Source: Methylacidiphilaceae bacterium UBA1321
GTDB taxonomy: Bacteria > Verrucomicrobiota > Verrucomicrobiia > Methylacidiphilales > UBA1321
DNA: 15,712 nt
Direction of reading: 5' to 3'
Assembly (NCBI GenBank): GCA_002306945.1
Contig: DBTH01000347.1
Coordinates: 2,549 to 18,260, forward strand
The translations under genes were made by a program, and so were the position numbers. Positions 7,112 to 13,797 of this stretch are shown piece after piece. The notes beneath the pieces were generated by a model, which saw nothing but the letters and a program-made list of their open reading frames with translations, did no database searches and had not been told where the DNA came from. Numbering within the stretch: position 1 is the stretch's first letter; each line of letters opens with the position of its first letter.

Positions 7112-8587
7112 ATGAGCGCACCGTTCAAACTCGTTCGCATCCACACACTCAAAACCGTCGAAGAATTCCGCGCGCATGTCGCCTCACTCGGCCTCGATCT
7201 CCAGGCCGAGGACGCCATCGACAACAGCGCCGCTTCGCCCTTCAAGGGCCAGCTTCACTGGAACGGCCGCGTCATCGGCAACCGTTGGACCGTGCATCCG
7301 ATGGAAGGTTGGGACGGCACAACAACCGGCGGCATCACCGAGCCGATGACACGACGCTGGGAACGTTTCGGCGAAAGCGGCGCGAAACTCATCTGGGGCG
7401 GCGAAGCCATGGCCGTGCGTCCCGACGGTCGCGCCAATCCGAACCAGATCATCATCACTGAGGAAAACAAGGCCGGTATCGCTTCCCTGCGCGAAACCCT
7501 CGTGAAGGCCCACAAGGAGCGTTACGGCAAGACCGACGATCTCGTCATCGGTTATCAATTGACCCACTCCGGCCGCTTCTGCCGCCCGCACGACAAAAAG
7601 AAACTCGAATCGCGCGTCGTCTACCGCCATCCGATTCTCGACCGGAAATTCAACGTCACCAGCGACGAACAGGTTTTCACCGATGACGAATTGAAAAAAC
7701 TCGTCGAGTACTACGCCGCCGCCGCCAAGATCGCCTGGGACACCGGCGCCGATTTCGTCGACATCAAGCATTGCCACGGCTATCTCCTCCACGAAGTCCT
7801 CGGCGGTTTCACCCGCCCCGGCCAATACGGCGGTTCCTTTGAAAACCGCACCCGGCTCGTGCGCGAAATCATTGCCGCTGTGCGCGCTGCCGCGCCGAAG
7901 ATCGGCATCGGCGTGCGTCTGAGCGCGTTCGACATCGTCCCGTTCAAACCGAATCCCGCTCTGGCCGAACCCGGCAAGCTCGGCCCCGGAATGCCCGAGG
8001 ATTTCTCGCAGTACCTGCCGTATCAATACCAGTTCGGCATCAATCGCAATAACCCGCTTGAAGCCGACCTCACCGAGACGTTCCAGTTCCTCGAACTCCT
8101 CCAGAGCCTCGATGTCCAGCTCGTCAATCTCACAGCGGGCAGTCCCTACTACAATCCGCACATCCAGCGTCCCGCCGCCTATCCGCCTTCGGACGGTTAC
8201 CAGCCGCACGAAGATCCACTCATCTCCGTCGCGCGCCAGATCAACGCCGTCAAGCAACTCAAGGCGAAGTTCCCCAAGATGATTCTCGTCGGCACAGGCT
8301 ATTCCTATCTCCAGGAATATCTGCCGCACGTCGCGCAACATTATCTGCGGAACAACGCCGTCGACAGCGTCGGCATCGGCCGCGTTGTCCTGTCCTATCC
8401 CGCGATCATAGCCGATGCGGCTACAAAGGGCTCAATCGACAAACGTTTTATTTGTCGAACGTTCAGCGATTGCACCTCTGCGCCGCGCAACGGACTGCGC
8501 TCGGGATGCTACCCGCTTGACGACTACTACAAAAAATTCGAAGATGCTCCCAAGCTCAAGGAAATCAAAAAATCTCAGGGAGCCTGA
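7112..8587 (+). CDS. Old-Yellow-Enzyme-like NADH:flavin oxidoreductase
   Basis: Predicted FMN-dependent TIM-barrel oxidoreductase of 491 residues. The barrel carries IGYQLTHSGR and FVDIKHCHGYLLHEVLGGF. The latter matches the family block for substrate and flavin binding, with His220 and His222 at the H-x-H position. SVGIGRVVLSYP is the C-terminal phosphate-binding region. Near the end are Cys448, Cys454 and Cys466 in CRTFSDC-x11-C. This resembles part of the four-cysteine iron-sulphur motif of 2,4-dienoyl-CoA reductases but with only three cysteines and altered spacing. The FAD/NAD domain of those enzymes is absent. OYE enzymes reduce C=C bonds next to a carbonyl; in this operon an unsaturated or keto uronate is a plausible substrate, but that is inference. 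The start is ATG 7112; an upstream TTG at 7040 would add a non-conserved leader. Confidence 0.88.
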   Translation: MSAPFKLVRIHTLKTVEEFRAHVASLGLDLQAEDAIDNSAASPFKGQLHWNGRVIGNRWTVHPMEGWDGTTTGGITEPMTRRWERFGESGAKLIWGGEAMAVRPDGRANPNQIIITEENKAGIASLRETLVKAHKERYGKTDDLVIGYQLTHSGRFCRPHDKKKLESRVVYRHPILDRKFNVTSDEQVFTDDELKKLVEYYAAAAKIAWDTGADFVDIKHCHGYLLHEVLGGFTRPGQYGGSFENRTRLVREIIAAVRAAAPKIGIGVRLSAFDIVPFKPNPALAEPGKLGPGMPEDFSQYLPYQYQFGINRNNPLEADLTETFQFLELLQSLDVQLVNLTAGSPYYNPHIQRPAAYPPSDGYQPHEDPLISVARQINAVKQLKAKFPKMILVGTGYSYLQEYLPHVAQHYLRNNAVDSVGIGRVVLSYPAIIADAATKGSIDKRFICRTFSDCTSAPRNGLRSGCYPLDDYYKKFEDAPKLKEIKKSQGA

Positions 8588-8590
8588 TCT

Positions 8591-8596
8591 TATAAT
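8591..8596 (+). promoter_or_regulatory. Possible internal -10 box ahead of the KDG kinase gene
   Basis: A perfect TATAAT sits in the AT-rich 43-bp gap, 35 bp before the kinase ATG. No good -35 box is visible 16-18 bp upstream (the stretch is A-rich), so this is a weak candidate for an internal promoter. There is no Shine-Dalgarno sequence; the start is preceded by a pyrimidine-rich CTATCCTACT. Confidence 0.3.
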
Positions 8597-8630
8597 CCTA
8601 AACTCTAAACATTAACTTCTCTATCCTACT

Positions 8631-9653
8631 ATGCCTCGCGTAATTACCTTCGGCGAAGTCATGATGCGACTCGCCACACCCGGACATCTGCGCTTTTCGC
8701 AGACTAACTCTCTCGAAATGACCTTCGGCGGCGGCGAAGCCAACGTCGCTGTCTCGCTTGCCAACTACGGCATCGACGCGGCCTTCGTCACCCGCTTGCC
8801 CAAGAACGATCTCGCCCAGACCTGCATCAACCAGCTGCGCGGTTTCGGCGTCGACACCCGCCACATCATCCGTGGCGGCGAGCGCGTCGGCATTTACTTC
8901 CTGGAAAGCGGCGCCTCGCAGCGTGCCTCCACCGTCACCTACGACCGCGCCCACAGCGCCATCTCCGAGATCGATGCGAAGGAAGTGGACTGGTCGAAGG
9001 TTTTCGCCGAAGCCGAATGGTTCCACTTCACCGGCATCACTCCCGCGTTGAGCCCCAAGGCCGCCGCCGCCACGCTCGAAGCCGCCAAGGCCGCCAAGCG
9101 TCTCGGCCTCACCGTCAGCGCCGATCTCAACTATCGCAAGAAACTCTGGACCACCGCCAAGGCCAAGGAAGTGATGACCGAGATTTGTCAGTACGTCGAC
9201 GTCTGCATCGCCAACGAGGAAGACGCGGAAAAAGTTTTCGGCATCAAAGCCTCCGGCACCGACGTCCACGGCGGCAAGATCGACCACGCCCGCTATATCG
9301 AAGTCGCGGAGAAGCTAACCCAGCAGTTTAAATTCAAAGGCGTTGCCATCACCTTGCGCGAAAGTTTCTCCGCTTCGCACAACGGTTGGTCCGGTCTCTA
9401 TTACACCGAAGGCAAGGGTTACTTCAGCCGCCGCTACGACATCCAGATCGTTGACCGCGTCGGCGGTGGCGATTCCTTTGGCGGCGGACTCATCTACGCA
9501 CTGGTCTCCAAGAAATCGCCGCAGGAAGTCATCGAATTTGCCGTGGCCGCGAGCTGCCTCAAGCACTCCATCTCCGGCGACTACAATCTCGTCTCGCTCA
9601 AGGAAGTCGAAACCCTTCTCCAGGGCGACGGCTCCGGCCGCGTCCAGCGTTGA
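8631..9653 (+). CDS. kdgK: 2-keto-3-deoxygluconate kinase (PfkB family)
   Basis: Phosphorylates 2-keto-3-deoxygluconate to KDPG with ATP, in the cytoplasm. The 340-residue protein starts with the PfkB strand VITFGEVMMRL and has TFGGGEANVAVSLA for sugar binding. The C-terminal PfkB signature is DRVGGGDSFGGGLIYAL, with Asp281 as catalytic base. The FGEVMMRLATPG start and GGGEANVA, rather than the ribokinase GGKGANQA, favour KDG kinase within PfkB. The next gene is KDPG aldolase, which uses the product, so the assignment is strongly supported by context. It lies 43 bp after the flavin oxidoreductase and ends 106 bp before the aldolase. Confidence 0.93.
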   Translation: MPRVITFGEVMMRLATPGHLRFSQTNSLEMTFGGGEANVAVSLANYGIDAAFVTRLPKNDLAQTCINQLRGFGVDTRHIIRGGERVGIYFLESGASQRASTVTYDRAHSAISEIDAKEVDWSKVFAEAEWFHFTGITPALSPKAAAATLEAAKAAKRLGLTVSADLNYRKKLWTTAKAKEVMTEICQYVDVCIANEEDAEKVFGIKASGTDVHGGKIDHARYIEVAEKLTQQFKFKGVAITLRESFSASHNGWSGLYYTEGKGYFSRRYDIQIVDRVGGGDSFGGGLIYALVSKKSPQEVIEFAVAASCLKHSISGDYNLVSLKEVETLLQGDGSGRVQR

Positions 9654-9691
9654 ACCCTTTTTTGCCGACACGCAAAAAGTAAAACAACTCA

Positions 9692-9725
9692 TCCTCCCTC
9701 TCCCCTCCGGGGGAGAGGGTCAGGA
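9692..9725. terminator. GC-rich hairpin between kdgK and eda
   Basis: A perfect 10-bp stem, CCCTCTCCCC (9696-9705) with GGGGAGAGGG (9710-9719), closes a 4-nt loop. An outer TCCT/AGGA pair extends it with a 2-nt bulge. No T-run follows, so it is at best a partial terminator or an mRNA-stabilising stem between the two genes. Palindromes of this CCCTCTCC type are common as extragenic repeats in GC-rich genomes, so this may be one of those. Confidence 0.6.
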
Positions 9726-9759
9726 GGGAAGCTCTCCAAAATCCAACTGAAAGAATTCC

Positions 9760-10404
9760 ATGTCCAAACTCCAGATTATCCAGCGCCTGACCGATCCCGG
9801 CATCATCGCCATCATCCGCGCCAATAGTTCCGAACAGCTCGTCGACACGTGCGAAGCCCTCGTCGCCGGTGGCATCAACGCCATCGAATTGACCATGACC
9901 ACCCCCAACGCCATTGAAGTGACCAAGACCGTCACCACCAAGCTCGGCGACAAGGTTCTCATCGGCCTCGGCACCGTTCTCGACGAAACCACCGCCCGCC
10001 TCGGCATTCTCGCCGGCGCGAAGTTCATCGTCACTCCGGTCACCCGCCCCGCCGTCGTTTCCCTCTGCAACCGTTACGGCATTCCGATCGCTTGCGGCGC
10101 TTACACTCCGACCGAAGCCATCACCGCGCAGGAATCCGGCGCCGACTTCGTCAAGATTTTCCCCGCCGATCAACTCGGCACGAAGTACATCAAGAACATC
10201 CTCGCTCCGCTTCCCCAGCTCAACATCATCCCCACCGGTGGCGTTGATGTGAACACGGCCCCCGAATTCATCAAGGCCGGTTGCGCCGCTGTCGCCGCTG
10301 GCAGCAGTCTCGTCAGCAAGGAAATCTTGAAGAACAGGGATTGGAAGAAGTTGACCGAAACTGCCGCCTCTTTCGTCAAGGCCGTCAAATCCGCCCGCGC
10401 CTAG
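9760..10404 (+). CDS. eda: KDPG aldolase (2-keto-3-deoxy-6-phosphogluconate aldolase)
   Basis: Class I aldolase that splits KDPG into pyruvate and glyceraldehyde-3-phosphate, the last step of the uronate branch and of the Entner-Doudoroff route. The 214-residue length is standard. Glu43 in AIELTMTTP is the general acid/base residue. Lys132 in GADFVKIFPA is the Schiff-base lysine, close to Glu45 and Lys133 of the E. coli enzyme. IPTGGVDVNTAPEFIKAG is the phosphate-binding region. It follows KDG kinase in the same orientation. The stop codon TAG is directly followed by the first base of a dispersed repeat beginning CAGGGGC, so the repeat abuts the coding end exactly. Confidence 0.95.
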   Translation: MSKLQIIQRLTDPGIIAIIRANSSEQLVDTCEALVAGGINAIELTMTTPNAIEVTKTVTTKLGDKVLIGLGTVLDETTARLGILAGAKFIVTPVTRPAVVSLCNRYGIPIACGAYTPTEAITAQESGADFVKIFPADQLGTKYIKNILAPLPQLNIIPTGGVDVNTAPEFIKAGCAAVAAGSSLVSKEILKNRDWKKLTETAASFVKAVKSARA

Positions 10405-10490
10405 CAGGGGCAATCGCCCCTGCACCCACGCGACGCGAAGCGGGAGAGAATATCCTGTTGCTGAGTCTGTGTTACTGGGTGCAACGTCAC
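10405..10490 (+). repeat. Dispersed REP-like element, copy 2
   Basis: A full-form copy starts with the perfect hairpin CAGGGGCAATCGCCCCTG (7-bp stem, 4-nt loop). It continues through CACCCACGCGACGCGAAGCG to GGTGCAACGTCACG. It begins at the base after the eda stop codon. A second copy follows in tandem with a period of 88 bp. The hairpin could end or protect the operon transcript. Confidence 0.85.
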
Positions 10491-10563
10491 GACAGAGGCA
10501 ACCGCCCCTGTACCCGCGCGACGCGAAGCGGGAGAGAATATCCTGTTGCCGAGTCAACGTGAC
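10491..10563 (+). repeat. Dispersed REP-like element, copy 3
   Basis: Nearly identical to copy 2 from CGCGACGCGAAGCGGG through ATATCCTGTTGC (one difference in about 39 nt). The leading hairpin is damaged to GAGGCAACCGCCCCTG. It ends GAGTCAACGTGAC, which overlaps an inverted partial copy just downstream. Confidence 0.8.
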
Positions 10564-10606
10564 ACCGCAACTGGACATCCGTTACTGCTTCGCGTAATGG
10601 GGCGCC
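10553..10606 (-). repeat. Dispersed REP-like element, partial inverted copy
   Basis: Read on the minus strand, this segment gives ACGCGAAGCAGTAACGGATG and then a GCGGTGTCACGTTGAC end. It matches copy 1 (CGCGAAGCGGTAAAGGATGT, then TTCGGCGTCAG) better than copies 2 and 3. It sits tail to tail with copy 3, sharing the GTCAACGTGAC junction. Downstream to 10667 I see no further structure apart from a CATCATGTTGCCGGG resembling the right end of copy 1. Confidence 0.5.
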
Positions 10607-10667
10607 GCATCATGTTGCCGGGAGAAATGATCTTGTCGGCAGCGAAAGTCGTTGATTGAATGCGGCC

Positions 10668-11567
10668 ATGAAGAAATCTCCGGGTGTCCGCATCGTTGTC
10701 CTTGGCAGTTCCAATACCGATCTGGTTTTGCAGAGCGACCGGTTGCCTACTCCCGGCGAAACGTTGCTCGGCGGTAACTTCGAACAACATCAGGGCGGCA
10801 AGGGAGCCAATCAGGCGGTTGCCGCGGCGCGTGCCGGAGGCCGCGTCATTTTCGTCGGAGCGCGGGGCAACGACGGTTGGGGTTCGGTGGCGGCCAAGGC
10901 GTTGCAGCAGGAGAAAATCGACATCCGCCATTTCGCCGTCCGCCCGAAAACACCCAGTGGCATCGCGCTCATTCTCGTCGGCGGTGCGCACCGTGACAAC
11001 ATGATCGTCGTCGCCCACTCCGCTAACGACACGGTCAACGCGCGCGACATCGCCGCCGCCGCACCGGCGATCAAAAAAGCCGCCGCCATTGTCGCGCAAT
11101 TGGAAATCCCGCTCCCGGCCATTCTCGAAGGCGCGAAACTTGCGCACCGCGAAGGCATTCCTTTCCTTCTCAATCCCGCCCCGGCGCGCCCTCTTCCCGA
11201 CGTCTTGCTCAAGCGCGTCACCGTCCTCACGCCGAACGAATCCGAGGCGACCCTGCTCACCGGCAAAAAAGACGCGGTGAGCGCAGGCAAAGCCCTCGTC
11301 AAACGCGGTTGCCGCAATGTCGTCATCACCCTCGGTGGCAAAGGCGCATTGTTGGTCAATGCGGACGGCGCGCGCCACTTCAACGCCCCGAAAGTCAAAC
11401 CGGTCGACACGGTCGGAGCGGGCGATTGCTTTAACGGCTGGCTCGCTGTCGGACTGGCGGAGGGCTTGCCGTTTGATCAGGCGATCCCGCGCGCCATCCG
11501 CGCCGCATCGCTTTCGGTCACCCGGCCCGGCGCTCAGGAGAGCATGCCGTATCGCAAGGAGGTATGA
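10668..11567 (+). CDS. Ribokinase-like sugar kinase (PfkB family)
   Basis: 299-residue PfkB kinase of the ribokinase branch. It starts VRIVVLGSSNTDLVLQSDRL and has the N-terminal signature GGKGANQAVAAARAGG. The ATP region is VLTPNESEATLLTG. The C-terminal signature VDTVGAGDCFNGWLAVGL has catalytic Asp253. These features fit ribokinase (D-ribose to ribose-5-phosphate), and the name rbsK would be the default. No ribose transporter or rbsD is near. It follows the uronate operon across 263 bp of repeats, so it may be a separate unit or may act on another sugar. The ATG at 10668 is used; a TTG at 10656 in frame would add four residues. No clear ribosome-binding site precedes either. Confidence 0.88.
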   Translation: MKKSPGVRIVVLGSSNTDLVLQSDRLPTPGETLLGGNFEQHQGGKGANQAVAAARAGGRVIFVGARGNDGWGSVAAKALQQEKIDIRHFAVRPKTPSGIALILVGGAHRDNMIVVAHSANDTVNARDIAAAAPAIKKAAAIVAQLEIPLPAILEGAKLAHREGIPFLLNPAPARPLPDVLLKRVTVLTPNESEATLLTGKKDAVSAGKALVKRGCRNVVITLGGKGALLVNADGARHFNAPKVKPVDTVGAGDCFNGWLAVGLAEGLPFDQAIPRAIRAASLSVTRPGAQESMPYRKEV

Positions 11568-11584
11568 CCTGTTTTACAGGTCAT
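11564..11584. terminator. Perfect 9-bp hairpin overlapping the ribokinase stop codon
   Basis: ATGACCTGT (11564-11572) and ACAGGTCAT (11576-11584) are exact reverse complements around a TTT loop, and the TGA stop lies inside the left arm. No T-run follows, so a classical terminator is doubtful. An mRNA 3'-end stem or a protein-binding palindrome is also possible. Confidence 0.5.
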
Positions 11585-11616
11585 GCGGAGACCGGACTGA
11601 AGCGGAGCCGATAGAG

Positions 11617-11660
11617 CATCCGAAGTATCGTGCTCAGATAAAGGCGGATTTTATCGGATG
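11617..11660. other. Nested small inverted repeats in the convergent gap
   Basis: CATCCGA (11617-11623) pairs with TCGGATG (11654-11660). Inside it GATAAA (11637-11642) pairs with TTTATC (11650-11655). The gap lies between the convergent kinase and MFS genes and holds no gene, so these may be transcript-end stems. Confidence 0.35.
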
Positions 11661-11690
11661 AAGTGAAAGACAGTGAAGCCCTCTCCCTGG

Positions 11691-11782
11691 CAGGGGCAAT
11701 CGTCCCCTGCACCCACGAGACGTGAAGCGGGAAAAGATGTTCGGTTCCGGCGTCAGCTTATCTGGATGCAACGTCACGTTGC
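11691..11782 (+). repeat. Dispersed REP-like element, copy 4
   Basis: Starts CAGGGGCAATCGTCCCCTG (one extra T in the hairpin). It continues CACCCACGAGACGTGAAGCG and ends in the near-perfect palindrome GCAACGTCACGTTGC (11768-11782). The right end runs into the MFS gene and encodes its last eight codons and stop, so on the minus strand the gene reads directly into the repeat. Confidence 0.85.
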
Positions 11783-13113
11783 ACAAACCAGAAGCCGAAG
11801 AGCGGGCGGCCCTGGAGGAGAACCAGGCCGATGGAAACCAGCGTCACGATCAGGCCGAGATCCTGAATTAATTGTGTCGGCCCGCGCCATTGAATGATGC
11901 GGCCGTCGAGATTGATTCCGAGCGCGATCAGGAACGACAGTGTCGTCACCATATTGCGCAGGGCGAAAACACGCCCCCGGTGCAAATCGCCGACTTCGTG
12001 CTGGAGCCGCGCATCGATGGGAATGGCGATGATCGAGGCGAAGAAACCGAGCCCCAGACAGCCGAGCAACGCCGGGCCGTAGGTGGCGATGTGGGCGAAT
12101 CCGACCATGCCGATGCCGAGAAAAATCAGAGCGAAGTAGGGCAATCCTTTCCAGTGCGACCAGGCTTTCGACTTGCCACAGAACCAGACCCCAAGGCTCA
12201 GGCCGATGCCGACACAAGCGAAGAGAATCCCGAAGCCGAGCACCATCATGTTGTCAAAACGGGGCGGCTTGGGTGAAATCGGCGTGAGCACCCGGATCAG
12301 CCAATCGGTGATCTGGTGCACGAGCGTCAGATCGACCGAACGCACGGTGTGTTCGAGCACGGTGATGACGAAGATGCCGCTGGTGAAGGCGAACAGTCCG
12401 TTGAGCAGCACCAGCCAGAGCAATTCGGGCGCGCCGCGCAGGATGTTCCACCCGGCGGTGAGTTCCTTCCAATTCTGCTGGAGCGGCACGCCGTTGGGGC
12501 GCGGGTCGGGCCGTAGCGGGGAATCGATCCGGTAGATGAACCACGCCGAGGCGATGAATCCGGCCGCGGTGATGTAGAAACTGCTGCGCGCGCCGAAAAT
12601 GGAAACCGTCATTCCCGCGAAGAGCGAACCGACAAGGCTGGCGATGACGCCGATCAGGGCGATGAGGGCATTGGCCGTGATGAGGCGGTCGTCGCGGATG
12701 AGTTGGGGCAGGGCTGCCTGGCGCGCGGGGATGAACAGGCCGTTCATGCCTCCCATGAGAAAGACTACCGCGTAGATCCAGTAACGTTGATGACCTCCGA
12801 ACCAGAGATAGATGAGCAGAAAGCAGAGCGCGGCGCGGACGATGTCGGCAAAGATCATGGTCGAGCGGCGACAAAAACGGTCGACTGCCCAGCCGTACCA
12901 CGGAGCGAAGAGCAGACCCGGCAACATTCCGGCGAAAATCACACGGGCGCTTTCCTTGCCGACACCCATGGTCTGGTGGATGCCGAGCACGACGCCGAGC
13001 AGGGCGAACTGGTAGAAGCGGTCACCGATGGAGCTGATGATCTGTCCGATCCAGAGGCGGAAGAAGTTGGCTTCGCGCAGGACGGCGCGGAAGGACGAAT
13101 TGCGTTGGTTCAC
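11758..13113 (-). CDS. MFS transporter, 12 predicted transmembrane helices
   Basis: 451-residue major facilitator superfamily protein. Twelve hydrophobic segments can be counted. The loop after helix 2 has GWAVDRFCRR, resembling the MFS motif-A loop. HRGRVFALRNM before helix 11 resembles the conserved GRVFA-R segment of the MFS_3/LplT-MefA-like group of exporters and lipid flippases. It is the last gene of a four-gene minus-strand row and may export or flip something for the secreted proteins upstream; the substrate is unknown. The start is GTG at 13113, with GGAG seven bases upstream, one of the clearest ribosome-binding sites in the window. The C-terminal VQRDVASR is encoded by a dispersed repeat and is probably not functional. 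Confidence 0.88.
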   Translation of the reverse strand: MNQRNSSFRAVLREANFFRLWIGQIISSIGDRFYQFALLGVVLGIHQTMGVGKESARVIFAGMLPGLLFAPWYGWAVDRFCRRSTMIFADIVRAALCFLLIYLWFGGHQRYWIYAVVFLMGGMNGLFIPARQAALPQLIRDDRLITANALIALIGVIASLVGSLFAGMTVSIFGARSSFYITAAGFIASAWFIYRIDSPLRPDPRPNGVPLQQNWKELTAGWNILRGAPELLWLVLLNGLFAFTSGIFVITVLEHTVRSVDLTLVHQITDWLIRVLTPISPKPPRFDNMMVLGFGILFACVGIGLSLGVWFCGKSKAWSHWKGLPYFALIFLGIGMVGFAHIATYGPALLGCLGLGFFASIIAIPIDARLQHEVGDLHRGRVFALRNMVTTLSFLIALGINLDGRIIQWRGPTQLIQDLGLIVTLVSIGLVLLQGRPLFGFWFVQRDVASR

Positions 13114-13164
13114 GCTTTGTCTCCGTGGACGAAAAAGGAATGGGCGGCAGGTGCGGTCATACGA

Positions 13165-13773
13165 TTACAACCGCGTGCCCGAGGGCAGGAGAAGTCGCAG
13201 CAACAGAACAACGGCCAGGCCAAGCAGGGCGTAGAGCGAAAGCCAGAGACCAAGTCCGACGTCGAGCGAGGAGGTGAGCCGTTCGAGATAGGTTTCGTTG
13301 AGTTTGAAACGCAGCAGGAAATAAAGGCCGAGCGTGGCCAGGAAGGGCAGCAGGAGCGCGCCCTTGCGCGGGACGAAGGTGATGAAGGCGGCGCTGAAGA
13401 AGGCGAGCACGGGCAGCGCGTAGGCGAAGCAGGCGCGGTCGGCCTGACGTTCGCTGCCGAGAAGACCGGAGGCGTTGAGCAGGACGGCGTCGTGGTGGTG
13501 GCGCGAGACCTGGTAAATCTCGGGAATTTCAAATCCGGTCACGCCGATCCCGGCGTCGCGCAAGGCGCGGTTCCATTCCTCGGAGGTGAGGGTGAGGTAG
13601 GATTTCCAGAGCGGGCGGTTGGAGTCGCGATTGATTTCCTGAATGATGGCCGAGCGCGCAGGGTGGACCCGTTCGGCGTTGCGGGCGGGGAATTTCAACC
13701 AGGGCAGGAAAAAGGCAATGGTGGCGGCCAGGGACAGAAGCCAGCCAAGCATGTCAAGAGGACGCAGGGTCAT
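13165..13773 (-). CDS. Hypothetical four-helix membrane protein
   Basis: I do not recognise this 202-residue protein. It has one N-terminal helix (about residues 8-28). A soluble segment of roughly 85 residues with many charged residues and an RHHHD stretch follows, and then three hydrophobic segments (about 113-134, 140-157, 170-197). The final hydrophobic run is very leucine-rich. With helix 1 acting as an anchor, the soluble segment would probably lie outside the cytoplasm, facing the two secreted neighbours; this is inferred. It starts at ATG 13773, 24 nt after the stop of the preceding secreted-protein gene and 51 nt before the MFS start, so it is likely co-transcribed. No Shine-Dalgarno sequence is seen before the ATG. 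Confidence 0.75.
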   Translation of the reverse strand: MTLRPLDMLGWLLSLAATIAFFLPWLKFPARNAERVHPARSAIIQEINRDSNRPLWKSYLTLTSEEWNRALRDAGIGVTGFEIPEIYQVSRHHHDAVLLNASGLLGSERQADRACFAYALPVLAFFSAAFITFVPRKGALLLPFLATLGLYFLLRFKLNETYLERLTSSLDVGLGLWLSLYALLGLAVVLLLRLLLPSGTRL

Positions 13774-13797
13774 TTTTTTATAAGGTTGCCGCGGACG

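Noticed and set aside
7184..8341. Long minus-strand open frame opposite the flavin oxidoreductase
   Set aside because: The opposite strand encodes a clear OYE-family protein with conserved motifs; the antisense product has no recognisable features.
9692..9725. Standard rho-independent terminator between kdgK and eda
   Set aside because: The stem is strong but no T-run follows, and the two genes are functionally coupled. I list it as a hairpin of uncertain role rather than a firm terminator.
10405..10606. CRISPR-like array from the tandem repeats after eda
   Set aside because: There are only two tandem units of about 88 bp, with no regular spacers and no cas genes. The same unit is dispersed singly elsewhere, so it is a REP-like element.
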